Origin: DATMER01 sp035556715
GTDB taxonomy: Bacteria; Acidobacteriota; Thermoanaerobaculia; Multivoradales; UBA5704
NCBI GenBank assembly: GCA_035556715.1
Contig: DATMER010000105.1
Coordinates: forward strand, 1-64,000
DNA length: 64,000 nt
Direction of reading: 5' to 3'
How positions within the stretch are numbered: the stretch's first letter is position 1; each line of letters begins with the position of its first letter. Made by a program: the position numbers and the translations under genes. Below are positions 55,801-63,121 of the stretch, piece by piece. Below the pieces are notes generated by a model. It saw nothing but the letters and a program-made list of their open reading frames with translations. It did no database searches and was not told where the DNA came from.

Positions 55801-56052
55801 GCCGAATCGGCGCTGAGCGCGGCTCTCGCGGAAGTGGAGCAACGGCGGATCGAGGAGCAGGAAGAGCGACGTCGCCGGGAGAGGGAGCGGTACTGGAACG
55901 AGGAGATCCGGAGCCGGCAGGAGAGCTCCTCCTCGTCCGATAGCTCCTTCGACTCTTCCAGCTCGAGGAGCAGCTCCAGCTCATCCAGCTCCGGGTCCAG
56001 CCGCTCGAGCTGGAGCGGCAGCAGCTCGGGCAGCGGCAAGTCGCGCTGGTAA
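52855..56052 (+). CDS. Large membrane coiled-coil protein with Ser-rich C-terminal tail
   Basis: This is a 1065-residue protein. The start is TTG 52855, with GGAAGGAGG about 8 bases upstream. The signal peptide is followed by a domain (about 30-170: VIGDVGLQDAVLADLETWLK, LVQDATGQRFQDTEG) that may be related to TPM-type domains. Coiled-coil segments follow (220-360), then one membrane helix near 373-392 (FSILLGWAALLALAWLAWRL), then about 600 residues of cytoplasmic coiled coil. The tail ends in a low-complexity Ser stretch SSSSSDSSFDSSSSR and SGSGKSRW, reminiscent of the Gly/Ser tails of TPM proteins. No function is assigned; an envelope scaffold is plausible. Confidence 0.75.
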   Translation: MSQSRRRSPSSAEVAAVLCVLLVLWVLPAAGQVRVSTIQEVIDRWKPETHLYVIGDVGLQDAVLADLETWLKDRHWTVLLVQDATGQRFQDTEGVVREGEDAIEYGTAQGIARAHGFAGQVRADTGEPDGAILSIVLAQRALYYTGSDAQDSRGLGEMAFQGNLDQWSIAALRNGGDVVSAVKDTVTGIDSQVAYSIGRKREEAASYLAWSRTRVTDVETEVASLEQSAAALRAAPPYPKVGAAQPDTESLRQRIERAKALLDEEKAAEAIAVVDGVHQEVGMLQSNIALYQSYTTKLAAARDRLDRLQSRTLDDAARKKIQGASQLLATAREKHQRGDLIYDQITPVEDAVWDAEAAVRRAEGRRVFSILLGWAALLALAWLAWRLNRRRLPVKKEAEALLASWQTALDRKLEALFGDMEQKVARLAGSFEGETGELDRQVRSDVGSLVILWTSASAVLEQARSRIQPGRIHSVLFNLFLPGNYRKGLALLRDEPVPFDPAEGLPRLFDGERTWRDDLLGDLGSYEPFRKSFEELMAEFHSRAARAGGALDEMETAIFGLPPLLERTRERIWQAEFQKDFLTEAGSRDGLFLAPALFSEVLPAANAALAEAQGSSAADPVGTWKGSAARAERLTTDAGRLAEICRGVRSGAMPALQKAEAGLQSAGIATAWIGEDLRSLSERASELAARAAGEAVSLEIETLAADLDASIRMFEARETGIEERRAETERIAALVPEHEAILEATREAFAESALALGPGDEIHPGADGTVGNNIDEAREEIAAARGKLDEAVAGTRAGRMLAAASLLRQVEWHQEQAGFRLAEISAKRARLDRVREGNRGLLAEMEKRVAKAGPDLSGDTRITEATLSAFEEVAARVRTARGWIDTRKEDPLRAEEELHAARNGLDRVEGALAPADRQLHGEAARGIEEAGRKVDEIGGWNHPYGVAIQGRAGVASLDTARALLGQKRYAEAREAAFAARSEAESALSAALAEVEQRRIEEQEERRRRERERYWNEEIRSRQESSSSSDSSFDSSSSRSSSSSSSSGSSRSSWSGSSSGSGKSRW

Positions 56053-56057
56053 CGGGC

Positions 56058-57395
56058 TCAGCCGCCCCGCAGCTCCAGCCCGGTCGCCAGCACGGTCGGC
56101 GCTCCGATCAGGCCGGCGAGGGGATGGAAGGAGAGGTCGCGGCCGACCCCGGCGATCCCCTGGAGGAGGTCGCCGATGCCGCCGCACAGCCAGGCGCGGG
56201 CCACGGGCGCGCTCGCCCGACCGCCCTCGACCGCGAAGCCGCAGACCGGGAGGGCGAAGGTGCCCCCGCCGAGGTCGAAGCGGGCGCCGCTCGTGACGTC
56301 GATCAGGTAGTACCCATGGGCGATCGAGCCGAGCAGCGCGGCCACCGGAACCTTCGGGTCCGGCTTCAGATAGAGGTGGGTGGGGCCGGGGACCGGGAGG
56401 TCGCGCCAGCCCGGACGGGCCGTGCAGCCCGAGGCCGAGCCCGCGCCCGAGTGCGACTCGGCCTGCAACCAGGTGAGGAGGGGCTGCCGGAAGACCCCCT
56501 CCTCCACCAGGACCACCTCGCGGGTGGGCACGCCCTCGCCGTCGGCCGCGGACTCCAGCACCCCTCCCGGAAGACGGCCGTTGTCGATCAGGGTCAGCCA
56601 CTCGCTGCCGATCCGCCCCCGCCGGTCGCGCAGACCGGCGAGCAGGCCGCCTGCCCGGGGGCCGACGAGCAGGGGGAGGAGTCCGCAGAGGAGCCGCGCC
56701 ACCACCGGAGGAGCGAGCAGCAGCTCGCCGCGGTCCCGGTCCGGCGGACCACCCTGAGCAGTCACTGCGAGGCGGTCGGCCAACCGGCGAGCCAGGGCCG
56801 TGGGATGGAACCGCCGCGCCTCGCGCGCCGAGAGATAGACCGAGGCCGAGGAGGCCGGCCGGCCCGGACCCGCGGCCTCCAGGTAGAGGGTGGCCACCCG
56901 GGCGCGGGAGCGGACGGACAGCCCCCGGCTGTTCAGGATCTCGCTCTCGCTCGACCCGTCCTCCAGTGCGGCGCGCAACAGGCGGGCGCCCGGCAGCTCG
57001 GCCGCCAGCTCCCGGCCCAGGCTCTCCAGGAGCTTGAGACCCTCGCGCTCGCCCACGAGCGGAGCGTCGAAGTCGGAAGGCTCGTTCCAGGCTGCCGCCA
57101 ATAAACCCGCTGGGGTTGGCTCGGGCAGCCGGATCGGCCGGCCGGTCGGCTCCGGCCAGAGCCAGTCCGTGACCGGCTCGCCCGTCCCTGCAGCGAAGAA
57201 AGAGCGCCGGGGGTCTCCGGCGCGCACCGCCCATCCCTGCTCCTGGCTGAAGAGGGAGGTTTCGGTCAGCGGCGTGATCTCCAGGCGGCGGGAGCGTCCC
57301 CGCTTGGCGAAGACCTCGACCTCCGGCATCCCCCGCCGCAGGAGGGAGACCAGGACCTCCTGGAGGAGCGGCGCGGCAGTGGCCGTGGGCGTCAA
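56058..57395 (-). CDS. tldE: TldE/PmbA-like subunit of a TldD/E-type protease
   Basis: This is a 445-residue protein from TTG 57395, which overlaps the tldD stop (TTGA) and has GGAGG 6 bases upstream. It lacks the metal-binding HExxxH motif and matches the non-catalytic partner. Characteristic segments are EVFAKRGRSRRLEITPL, SRARVATLYLEAAG, NGRLPGGVLESAADGEGVPT, and VPVAALLGSIAHGYYLIDVT. With TldD it would form the heterodimer that degrades unfolded peptides and, in some species, processes RiPP precursors. Confidence 0.88.
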   Translation of the reverse strand: MTPTATAAPLLQEVLVSLLRRGMPEVEVFAKRGRSRRLEITPLTETSLFSQEQGWAVRAGDPRRSFFAAGTGEPVTDWLWPEPTGRPIRLPEPTPAGLLAAAWNEPSDFDAPLVGEREGLKLLESLGRELAAELPGARLLRAALEDGSSESEILNSRGLSVRSRARVATLYLEAAGPGRPASSASVYLSAREARRFHPTALARRLADRLAVTAQGGPPDRDRGELLLAPPVVARLLCGLLPLLVGPRAGGLLAGLRDRRGRIGSEWLTLIDNGRLPGGVLESAADGEGVPTREVVLVEEGVFRQPLLTWLQAESHSGAGSASGCTARPGWRDLPVPGPTHLYLKPDPKVPVAALLGSIAHGYYLIDVTSGARFDLGGGTFALPVCGFAVEGGRASAPVARAWLCGGIGDLLQGIAGVGRDLSFHPLAGLIGAPTVLATGLELRGG

Positions 57396-58723
57396 GCCGG
57401 ACCTCCATCCGGGAGCACCTCGACGCCGTCCAGGAGCAGCGTCGGAGCCGTGGCCCAGACCGGCATCTTCTGCCCCCCCTTGGCGCACCACCCGGCGCCC
57501 GCCGCCTGCCTCTCCTGTCCGATCGCGGCGACGCGCGTGAGGAGGTCGGCCACCCGGCCGCGGAGCACGCAGGGGCCGACCGTGTCGCCCAGACCGCCGC
57601 GGCGGATGCGCCGGGCGTAAGGAAGATGGAGACGGAACTCGCCCGAGAGAGGGTCCAGGGCACCGCGGCTGGCCTCCTGGAGATAGAGACCGCCCTCGGC
57701 GCCGGCGAGCAGATCGTCCTCCGTCGCTTCTCCGGGCAGCAGCTCCAGGTGGCTCGACCGGGGTCCCGGAGGGAGGTGGCGGTTGCCGCGGCGTCCCGCT
57801 CCCGGCACGAGCACCGGCGAGGTCCGCGCCCAGAGGAGATCGGCCAGGGGTTGCTCCACGATCCCGCCGCGCAGCAGCCAGCGGCGGGATACGGCCGAGC
57901 CCTCGTCGTCCGTGGCGCGCCGCACACCGGGGGGAGCCGCGGCCGGGTCGTCCAGCACGTCGAGCGAAGGGGAAGCCATGGCGACTCCGACCGCCGCCTC
58001 CGGGTTCCCCCCCTGGGCCAGGACGTCCGCCTCCAGCGCGTGGGCCACCGCCTCGTGGAGGAGCACGGCCACGACTGCCGGAGCGAGGACCGCGGATCCG
58101 CGGAACGGCTCGGGGGAGGACGCCTGCCGGGCGCGGAAGAGGTGGACGAGCGAGGACGCGAAGCCCTCGATCGCCGCGGCATCGAGCTTCGGGTACAGGG
58201 CTCCGTGGCCGCCCCAGGTCGTCTCGGCCTGCAGGCTGTAGAAGGTCTCGCTCTCCTGCCCGGCAACGAGCCGCGGTCCCACGACCTGGATCCAGCGGCG
58301 GTGCCGCCGGACCGTGATGCGAGCGGGGAAGCCCACGTGGTGGGAACGGATGGCGCGGGTCAGGGCGTCGGGCACCGCGGCCAGCTCGGCCGCGGCGCGC
58401 GGGTCGGGCTCGAACGGCGGCAGCCGGAAAGCCGGCTCGGGGTAGGTGGCCGAGGGGAGGGCGCGGGCCACCTGCCGGAGCGCCTCGGCGAAGGGGCGGG
58501 CGTCGACCACGTCCCGGGCCGCGAGCCAGGTGCGTCCCTCGCGGGAGAGACGGATCGCGAAACCCTCCTCGCGCCGAACCCGCAGTCCCGGGCCTTCGTC
58601 CTCGGGAGGGAGCTCGGCCTCCTCCCGACGCTCGAAGAAGGCGTCGACCACGTCCTCGGGCTGCTCGGCGATCTGGGAGAGGGTGCGGGCGACGGCGGCG
58701 GTGTCCAGCGCGGAAAAAGGCAT
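57392..58723 (-). CDS. tldD: TldD-family metalloprotease
   Basis: This is a 443-residue zinc protease from ATG 58723 (MPFSALDTAAVARTLSQIAE). The metal site is HEAVAHALEAD, with His223, Glu224 and His227. The C-terminal region (GLYLQEASRGALDPLSGEFR, LTRVAAIGQERQAAGAG) contains the third ligand Cys in GWCAKGGQ and substrate-threading loops. TldD works with TldE, encoded next to it with a 4-base overlap. No RiPP precursor is visible nearby; the YcaO-TfuA operon 30 kb away could supply one, which is speculative. Confidence 0.92.
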   Translation of the reverse strand: MPFSALDTAAVARTLSQIAEQPEDVVDAFFERREEAELPPEDEGPGLRVRREEGFAIRLSREGRTWLAARDVVDARPFAEALRQVARALPSATYPEPAFRLPPFEPDPRAAAELAAVPDALTRAIRSHHVGFPARITVRRHRRWIQVVGPRLVAGQESETFYSLQAETTWGGHGALYPKLDAAAIEGFASSLVHLFRARQASSPEPFRGSAVLAPAVVAVLLHEAVAHALEADVLAQGGNPEAAVGVAMASPSLDVLDDPAAAPPGVRRATDDEGSAVSRRWLLRGGIVEQPLADLLWARTSPVLVPGAGRRGNRHLPPGPRSSHLELLPGEATEDDLLAGAEGGLYLQEASRGALDPLSGEFRLHLPYARRIRRGGLGDTVGPCVLRGRVADLLTRVAAIGQERQAAGAGWCAKGGQKMPVWATAPTLLLDGVEVLPDGGPA

Positions 58724-58755
58724 CGGGTAGATTGTATGGGATAAGATCCGCCTCC

Positions 58756-60309
58756 ATGGCCCCAACCCAGGCGATCGAAGACCTCCGGAGCCGGCTGGCC
58801 GCGGCCGAGCTCGGCGGCGGCGAGGAGCGCATCCGCAAGCAGCACGCCGCGGGCAAGCTCACCGCCCGCGAACGGATCGACCTGCTGCTCGACGCCGGCT
58901 CCTTCGTCGAGGCCGACGCCCTCGTCACCCATCGCTGCACCGACTTCGGCATGCAGAAGCAGAAGGTGCCGGGCGACGGAGTCATCTGCGGCTACGGCAC
59001 CGTCGAGGGCCGCCTGGTCTACGTCTTCGCCCAGGACTTCACCGTCTTCGGCGGATCGCTCTCCGAGACCAACGCCCAGAAGATCTGCAAGGTCATGGAC
59101 CTGGCGGTGGAAAACGGCGCCCCGGTCATCGGCCTCAACGACTCGGGCGGCGCCCGCATCCAGGAGGGGGTCGCCTCCCTCGGCGGCTACGCCGACATCT
59201 TCCTGCGCAACACTCTCTCGTCCGGAGTCGTGCCGCAGATCAGCGCGATCCTGGGACCCTGCGCGGGCGGCGCGGTCTACTCGCCGGCCATCACGGACTT
59301 CGTCTTCATGGTCGAAGGGACGAGCTACATGTTCGTCACGGGTCCCGAGGTCATCAAGACCGTGACTCATGAAGAAGTCACCATGGAGGAGCTGGGTGGC
59401 GCCGCGACTCACGCGGCGAAGAGCGGCGTCTGCCACTTCACCGTGCCCAACGACGCCGCCTGCCTCGCCGCCATCCGGGACCTCCTCTCCTACCTGCCGA
59501 GCAACAACCTGGACGAGCCGCCGCCGGGGCGCAGCGAGGACGACCCGAACCGCGAGTCCGAAGCCCTCGACACCTTGATCCCGGAGGACCCGAACAAGCC
59601 GTACGACATCAAGCGGCTCATCGCCGAGGTGGTGGACGACGGCCGGTTCCTGGAGGTCCACGAGCAGTATGCGAAGAACATCGTGGTCGGCTTCGCCCGG
59701 ATCGGCAACCGCTCGGTGGGGATCGTGGCCAACCAGCCGGCCTGGCTGGCAGGAGTGCTCGACATCGACGCGTCCCTGAAGGGGGCGCGCTTCGTGCGCT
59801 TCTGCGACGCCTTCAACATCCCGCTGGTCACGTTCGAGGACGTGCCCGGCTTCCTGCCCGGGACCCGGCAGGAGTTCGGCGGCATCATCAAGCACGGCGC
59901 GAAGCTCCTCTACGCCTTTGCCGAGGCCACGGTGCCCAAGATCACCGTGATCACGCGCAAGGCCTATGGCGGCGCCTACTGCGTCATGGCGAGCAAGCAC
60001 CTGCGCACCGACGTCAACTTCGCCTATCCCACGGCCGAGATCGCGGTCATGGGTCCGGAGGGCGCGGTGAACGTCCTCTATCGCCGGGAGCTGGAGAAGG
60101 CGGGGGAGGACGCGCCGCGGGTGCGCGCCGAGAAAGTCGCGGAGTACCGCGCCAAGTTCTCGAACCCGTACATCGCGGCCGAGCGCGGCTTCGTCGACGC
60201 CGTGCTGGAGCCGCGCCGGACCCGGCCCGAGATCGTGCGGGCTCTGCGGCAGCTCGGCAGCAAGCGGGCGGGCATGCCGCCCAAGAAGCACGGCAATATC
60301 CCGTTGTAG
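58756..60309 (+). CDS. Acyl-CoA carboxylase beta (carboxyltransferase) subunit
   Basis: This is a 517-residue carboxyltransferase of the propionyl/acetyl-CoA carboxylase type. ATG 58756 follows the divergent tldD start by 32 bases. Signatures include RIRKQHAAGKLTARERIDLL, VPGDGVICGYGTVEGRLVYV, LNDSGGARIQEGVASLGGYA, ILGPCAGGAVYSPAITDFVF, and PGFLPGTRQEFGGIIKHGAK. The acyl-CoA oxyanion loops (GGARIQEG and GGAYCVMAS) are intact. The biotin carboxylase alpha subunit is not in the window. It carboxylates propionyl- or acetyl-CoA for methylmalonyl- or malonyl-CoA. Confidence 0.96.
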   Translation: MAPTQAIEDLRSRLAAAELGGGEERIRKQHAAGKLTARERIDLLLDAGSFVEADALVTHRCTDFGMQKQKVPGDGVICGYGTVEGRLVYVFAQDFTVFGGSLSETNAQKICKVMDLAVENGAPVIGLNDSGGARIQEGVASLGGYADIFLRNTLSSGVVPQISAILGPCAGGAVYSPAITDFVFMVEGTSYMFVTGPEVIKTVTHEEVTMEELGGAATHAAKSGVCHFTVPNDAACLAAIRDLLSYLPSNNLDEPPPGRSEDDPNRESEALDTLIPEDPNKPYDIKRLIAEVVDDGRFLEVHEQYAKNIVVGFARIGNRSVGIVANQPAWLAGVLDIDASLKGARFVRFCDAFNIPLVTFEDVPGFLPGTRQEFGGIIKHGAKLLYAFAEATVPKITVITRKAYGGAYCVMASKHLRTDVNFAYPTAEIAVMGPEGAVNVLYRRELEKAGEDAPRVRAEKVAEYRAKFSNPYIAAERGFVDAVLEPRRTRPEIVRALRQLGSKRAGMPPKKHGNIPL

Positions 60310-60353
60310 CCCGTTGCAGGGCCTTTGTAGAAGGCAGGAAATCTTCTGTTTTC

Positions 60354-60382
60354 TTGACATCCGGCGGCGTGTGGGGCAAATT
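60354..60382 (+). promoter_or_regulatory. Candidate promoter of the basic protein/glyA unit
   Basis: A perfect TTGACA (60354-60359) is followed 17 bases later by CAAATT (3 of 6 matches). It lies 36 bases before the ATG at 60418, a sensible leader containing AGGAGAGGAC. The following glyA gene may be cotranscribed. Confidence 0.45.
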
Positions 60383-60417
60383 GACCGGGCTCGAAAGCGC
60401 CCCGACCAGGAGAGGAC

Positions 60418-60750
60418 ATGAGAGAGAAAGATCGAGAGCTGAAGCGGCGGCGGCACCGCCGGAACAAGCGACTGAGGCAGCGGCACCAGGAGGAGGGGCA
60501 GGCCAAGGCGGAGCGTCCGCAGGGCTCCAAGCGGGCGGTCAAGAAGCCACCGGCTCCCGCCGCCAACGATTCGGCCGAGCCGTCCGCCCCCCCGTCCGAG
60601 GCTGCCGAGCCCAAGAAGAAGGCTCCGGCGAAGAAGGCCCCCGCCAAGAAAGCGGCCCCCAAGCCGCCGCCCGCCCCCGAAGAAGGCGGCGAGGCGCCCG
60701 TGGCCCCCGAGGCCCCTGAGGCCCCCGAGGGTGGTGGAGAGGGCGCTTGA
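60418..60750 (+). CDS. Lys/Ala-rich basic protein (histone-H1-like tail)
   Basis: This is a 110-residue protein. The N-terminus is very basic (MREKDRELKRRRHRRNKRLR), followed by an AKKAPAKKAAPK segment and an acidic Glu/Pro/Gly tail. It has no enzymatic domain. Composition resembles bacterial histone-H1-like or AlgP-type DNA-binding proteins, but also ribosome-associated small basic proteins. AGGAGAGGAC precedes ATG 60418. It is 19 bases from glyA, so cotranscription is likely. Confidence 0.72.
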   Translation: MREKDRELKRRRHRRNKRLRQRHQEEGQAKAERPQGSKRAVKKPPAPAANDSAEPSAPPSEAAEPKKKAPAKKAPAKKAAPKPPPAPEEGGEAPVAPEAPEAPEGGGEGA

Positions 60751-60769
60751 CCGGAGCGGCCGTCCCGAC

Positions 60770-62023
60770 ATGACAGATTACCGTTCGTTGAAGGCCGTCG
60801 ATCCCGAGGTCTACCAGGCGATCGCCGACGAGCGCGCGCGCCAGAACTTCGGGCTGGAGCTGATCGCCTCCGAGAACTTCGTCAGCCGCGCCGTGCTCGA
60901 GGCTGCCGGCAGCGTGATGACGAACAAGTACGCCGAGGGCTACCCCGGCCGCCGCTACTACGGCGGCTGCGAGTACATGGACGTGGTCGAGCGCCTCGCC
61001 ATCGACCGCGCCAGGCAGCTCTTCGGCGCCGAGCACGTCAACGTCCAGCCCCACAGCGGAACGTCGGCCAACATGGCCGTCTACTTCGGCTTCCTCAAGC
61101 CGGGCGACAAGCTGATGGGCATGGACCTCTCGTGCGGCGGGCATCTCACCCACGGCCACCGCCTCTCCTACTCCGGACGCGACTTCGAGGTGGTCGCCTA
61201 TGGCGTGGACCGAGAGAGCGAGCGCATCGACTACGACGAGGTCGAGAGCATCGCGCTGCGGGAGCGGCCGAAGCTGATCGTCTGCGGCGCCAGCGCCCAC
61301 AGCCGGATCATCGACTTCGAGCGCTTCCGCGCCATCGCCGACAAAGCCGGCGCCCTGGTCATGGCCGACATCGCGCACATCGCCGGCCTGGTGGCCGCGG
61401 GCATCCACCCCTCTCCGGTCCCGCACTGCCACTTCGTCACCACGACGACCCACAAGACCCTGCGCGGACCCCGCGCCGGGATGGTGATGTGCAAGGAAGA
61501 GTTCGCCAAGGACCTCGACCGCGCGGTCTTCCCCGGCATCCAGGGCGGTCCGCTGATGCACGTCGTCTCAGCCAAGGCAGTGGCCTTCAAAGAGGCCCTG
61601 ACCGAGGAGTTCCGCGACTACCAGCGGCAGATCGTGGCAAACGCGAAAAGGCTGGCCGGACGCCTGATGGAACGCGGCCTCCGGATCGTCTCCGGCGGCA
61701 CGGACAACCACGTCTTCCTGCTCGACGTGGCCGCCGCCGACCTCACCGGCAAGGTCGCGGAGAAGTCCCTGGAGGCCGCCGGCCTCACGGTCAACAAGAA
61801 CACGATCCCCTACGACCCCAACCCGCCGCTGGTCGCCTCGGGCATCCGCATCGGCACCCCGGCGCTCACCACCCGCAACATGCGCGAGCCCGAAATGGAC
61901 CAGGTGGGCGACTTCATCGCCGAGGTCGTGCGGGCTCCCCAAGACAGCGCCGTGCACGAGCGCGTCCGCGCCCAGGTGCGGGAGCTCTGCGAGCGCTTCC
62001 CGCTCTACGATCCGTTGATGTAG
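60770..62023 (+). CDS. glyA: Serine hydroxymethyltransferase
   Basis: This is a 417-residue PLP enzyme interconverting serine and glycine with transfer of a one-carbon unit to tetrahydrofolate. ATG 60770 gives MTDYRSLKAVDPEVYQAIAD. Signatures are GLELIASENFVSRAVLEAAG, KYAEGYPGRRYYGGCEYMD, and the cofactor Lys229 in TTTTHKTLRGPRAGM. The length is normal for the family. folC near the window end fits the same folate pathway, though it is on the other strand. Confidence 0.98.
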   Translation: MTDYRSLKAVDPEVYQAIADERARQNFGLELIASENFVSRAVLEAAGSVMTNKYAEGYPGRRYYGGCEYMDVVERLAIDRARQLFGAEHVNVQPHSGTSANMAVYFGFLKPGDKLMGMDLSCGGHLTHGHRLSYSGRDFEVVAYGVDRESERIDYDEVESIALRERPKLIVCGASAHSRIIDFERFRAIADKAGALVMADIAHIAGLVAAGIHPSPVPHCHFVTTTTHKTLRGPRAGMVMCKEEFAKDLDRAVFPGIQGGPLMHVVSAKAVAFKEALTEEFRDYQRQIVANAKRLAGRLMERGLRIVSGGTDNHVFLLDVAAADLTGKVAEKSLEAAGLTVNKNTIPYDPNPPLVASGIRIGTPALTTRNMREPEMDQVGDFIAEVVRAPQDSAVHERVRAQVRELCERFPLYDPLM

Positions 62024-62395
62024 CTACCCAGCGATAAGGGGATGGTTATCCCTCAGCTTCCTGTCCGTCGTGCAGAGAGGAACGCGACGGACAGAGCTGT
62101 GGGCGGCAATGAGCCGATCGAAAGGATCCCGTGTCCAGGTCAGCTCGATGGCCCGCCTCATCAGGGGAACCAGGGGGATCTCGTCGATCACGAAGCGAGG
62201 GTCTTCGGCGAGAGCATCCGTGAACTGGGGATTCTGGATCTCGATGCGGCCGATCTCCGCCAGGTACTGAATCTCGAGGAGCGAAACGGGCGAGACTCCC
62301 CAGGGTCGATACCGCTCGATCCACGGAAAAAATCGCAGCCGATCGGCTTCCGTGACGATCCACAGCACGAAGTGGGTGTCGAGAAGGGCCTTCAA
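62024..62395 (-). CDS. VapC-like PIN-domain toxin
   Basis: This is a 123-residue PIN-domain ribonuclease. The start is TTG 62395, overlapping the antitoxin stop by 4 bases. Acidic active-site residues are visible in MKALLDTHFVLWIV (Asp6), SLLEIQYLAEIG, RDPFDRLIAAHS and CTTDRKLRDN. It is intact, in contrast to the truncated toxin at 51160. It probably cleaves an RNA such as a tRNA when released from its antitoxin. The stop directly abuts the glyA stop. Confidence 0.92.
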   Translation of the reverse strand: MKALLDTHFVLWIVTEADRLRFFPWIERYRPWGVSPVSLLEIQYLAEIGRIEIQNPQFTDALAEDPRFVIDEIPLVPLMRRAIELTWTRDPFDRLIAAHSSVRRVPLCTTDRKLRDNHPLIAG

Positions 62396-62655
62396 GATTC
62401 AGGTTCGGTCCGCCGAGGCCGCAATCCCTCAGGCGAGCCATCCCACTCCCATCCCCACTCGTCCGCCGTATCGGCGTCCGGCACGTGGATCAGCCCGCGG
62501 TAATCGGGGACCCTGGCGGAGGGTTCTGCCGGTTCCGCCAGGGAAAGGACCAGCCGGGCTCCATCCCTCTCGATGAGCACGGTCTCTCCTTCGGCGACCT
62601 CATCGAGCAGGCGGAACCAGTTCCTGCGGGCTTCGGTGGCGGTTACGCGCTTCAT
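62392..62655 (-). CDS. Phd/YefM-like antitoxin
   Basis: This is an 87-residue antitoxin from ATG 62655 (MKRVTATEARRNWFRLLDEV). The N-terminal Phd/YefM fold is followed by AEGETVLIERDGARLVLSLA and a C-terminal acidic Trp-rich tail (DADTADEWGWEWDGS) that would bind the toxin. An alternative ATG at 62670 adds five residues encoded by the palindromic operator itself, so 62655 is preferred. No Shine-Dalgarno is visible. It precedes and overlaps the toxin gene. Confidence 0.88.
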   Translation of the reverse strand: MKRVTATEARRNWFRLLDEVAEGETVLIERDGARLVLSLAEPAEPSARVPDYRGLIHVPDADTADEWGWEWDGSPEGLRPRRTEPES

Positions 62656-62670
62656 ATGTACAGTGTACAT
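62656..62670. promoter_or_regulatory. Palindromic operator of the toxin-antitoxin operon
   Basis: A perfect inverted repeat ATGTACA-G-TGTACAT immediately precedes the antitoxin ATG. Such palindromes are the usual autoregulatory sites of Phd/VapB antitoxins. Binding here would block both transcription start and ribosome access. Confidence 0.65.
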
Positions 62671-62716
62671 GAACAGCGGGTCTCAACATGAGAGGGCCGG
62701 CATTACACCTGGATCC

Positions 62717-63120
62717 CGAGCGATCCTGAACCCATCCGGAGAGGAGCCAGATCCATTCGGAGCCGTTCCGAGTCCATCCGGAGCCACTCTGAATCCATTC
62801 GAGGGGCTCTGAGTCCATTCGGAGGGGCTCCCAGTGCGTTCGGAACCATCCTGAATGCATCCGAAGGGGCTCCGAACGCGCCCGGAGCCATTCCGACTCC
62901 ATTCCGAGATGCTCCGCCTTCACTCGGAGCGATGCCGACGCGCTCGGAGAGGCTCCGAATGCGCTCGGAGTCATTCCGGGTCCGTTCGGAGGGGCTCTGG
63001 ATGACTCGGAGCGGTTCTGAATGCATCCGGAAGGCCTCCGAATCCACTCGGAGCCATCCTGAATGGGTTCCGAGAGGCACCGGCTGCATCCGGAGCCCCT
63101 CCGACCGCGCTGGGAGCAGG
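62717..63120. repeat. Degenerate 21-bp tandem array 3 (about 20 units)
   Basis: The anchor CGGAG or a close variant occurs at 62717, 62737, 62758, 62779, 62800, 62820, 62841, 62862, 62883, 62904, 62925, 62945, 62966, 62987, 63007, 63028, 63049, 63070, 63091 and 63112. Fifteen steps are 21 and four are 20. The skeleton is CGGAGNNNNTCCGA with a tail often CATT or CATC; the CGGA / TCCG halves form a small inverted repeat. The array fills the entire gap between the antitoxin leader and folC. No open frame survives across it. Confidence 0.88.
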
Positions 63121-63121
63121 A

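Noticed and set aside
62600..63120. Heptad-repeat proteins encoded by the arrays (for example MDSEWLR repeats)
   Set aside because: The 20- and 22-bp steps break the frame, there are no ribosome-binding sites, and frames appear on both strands as expected from any 21-bp period.
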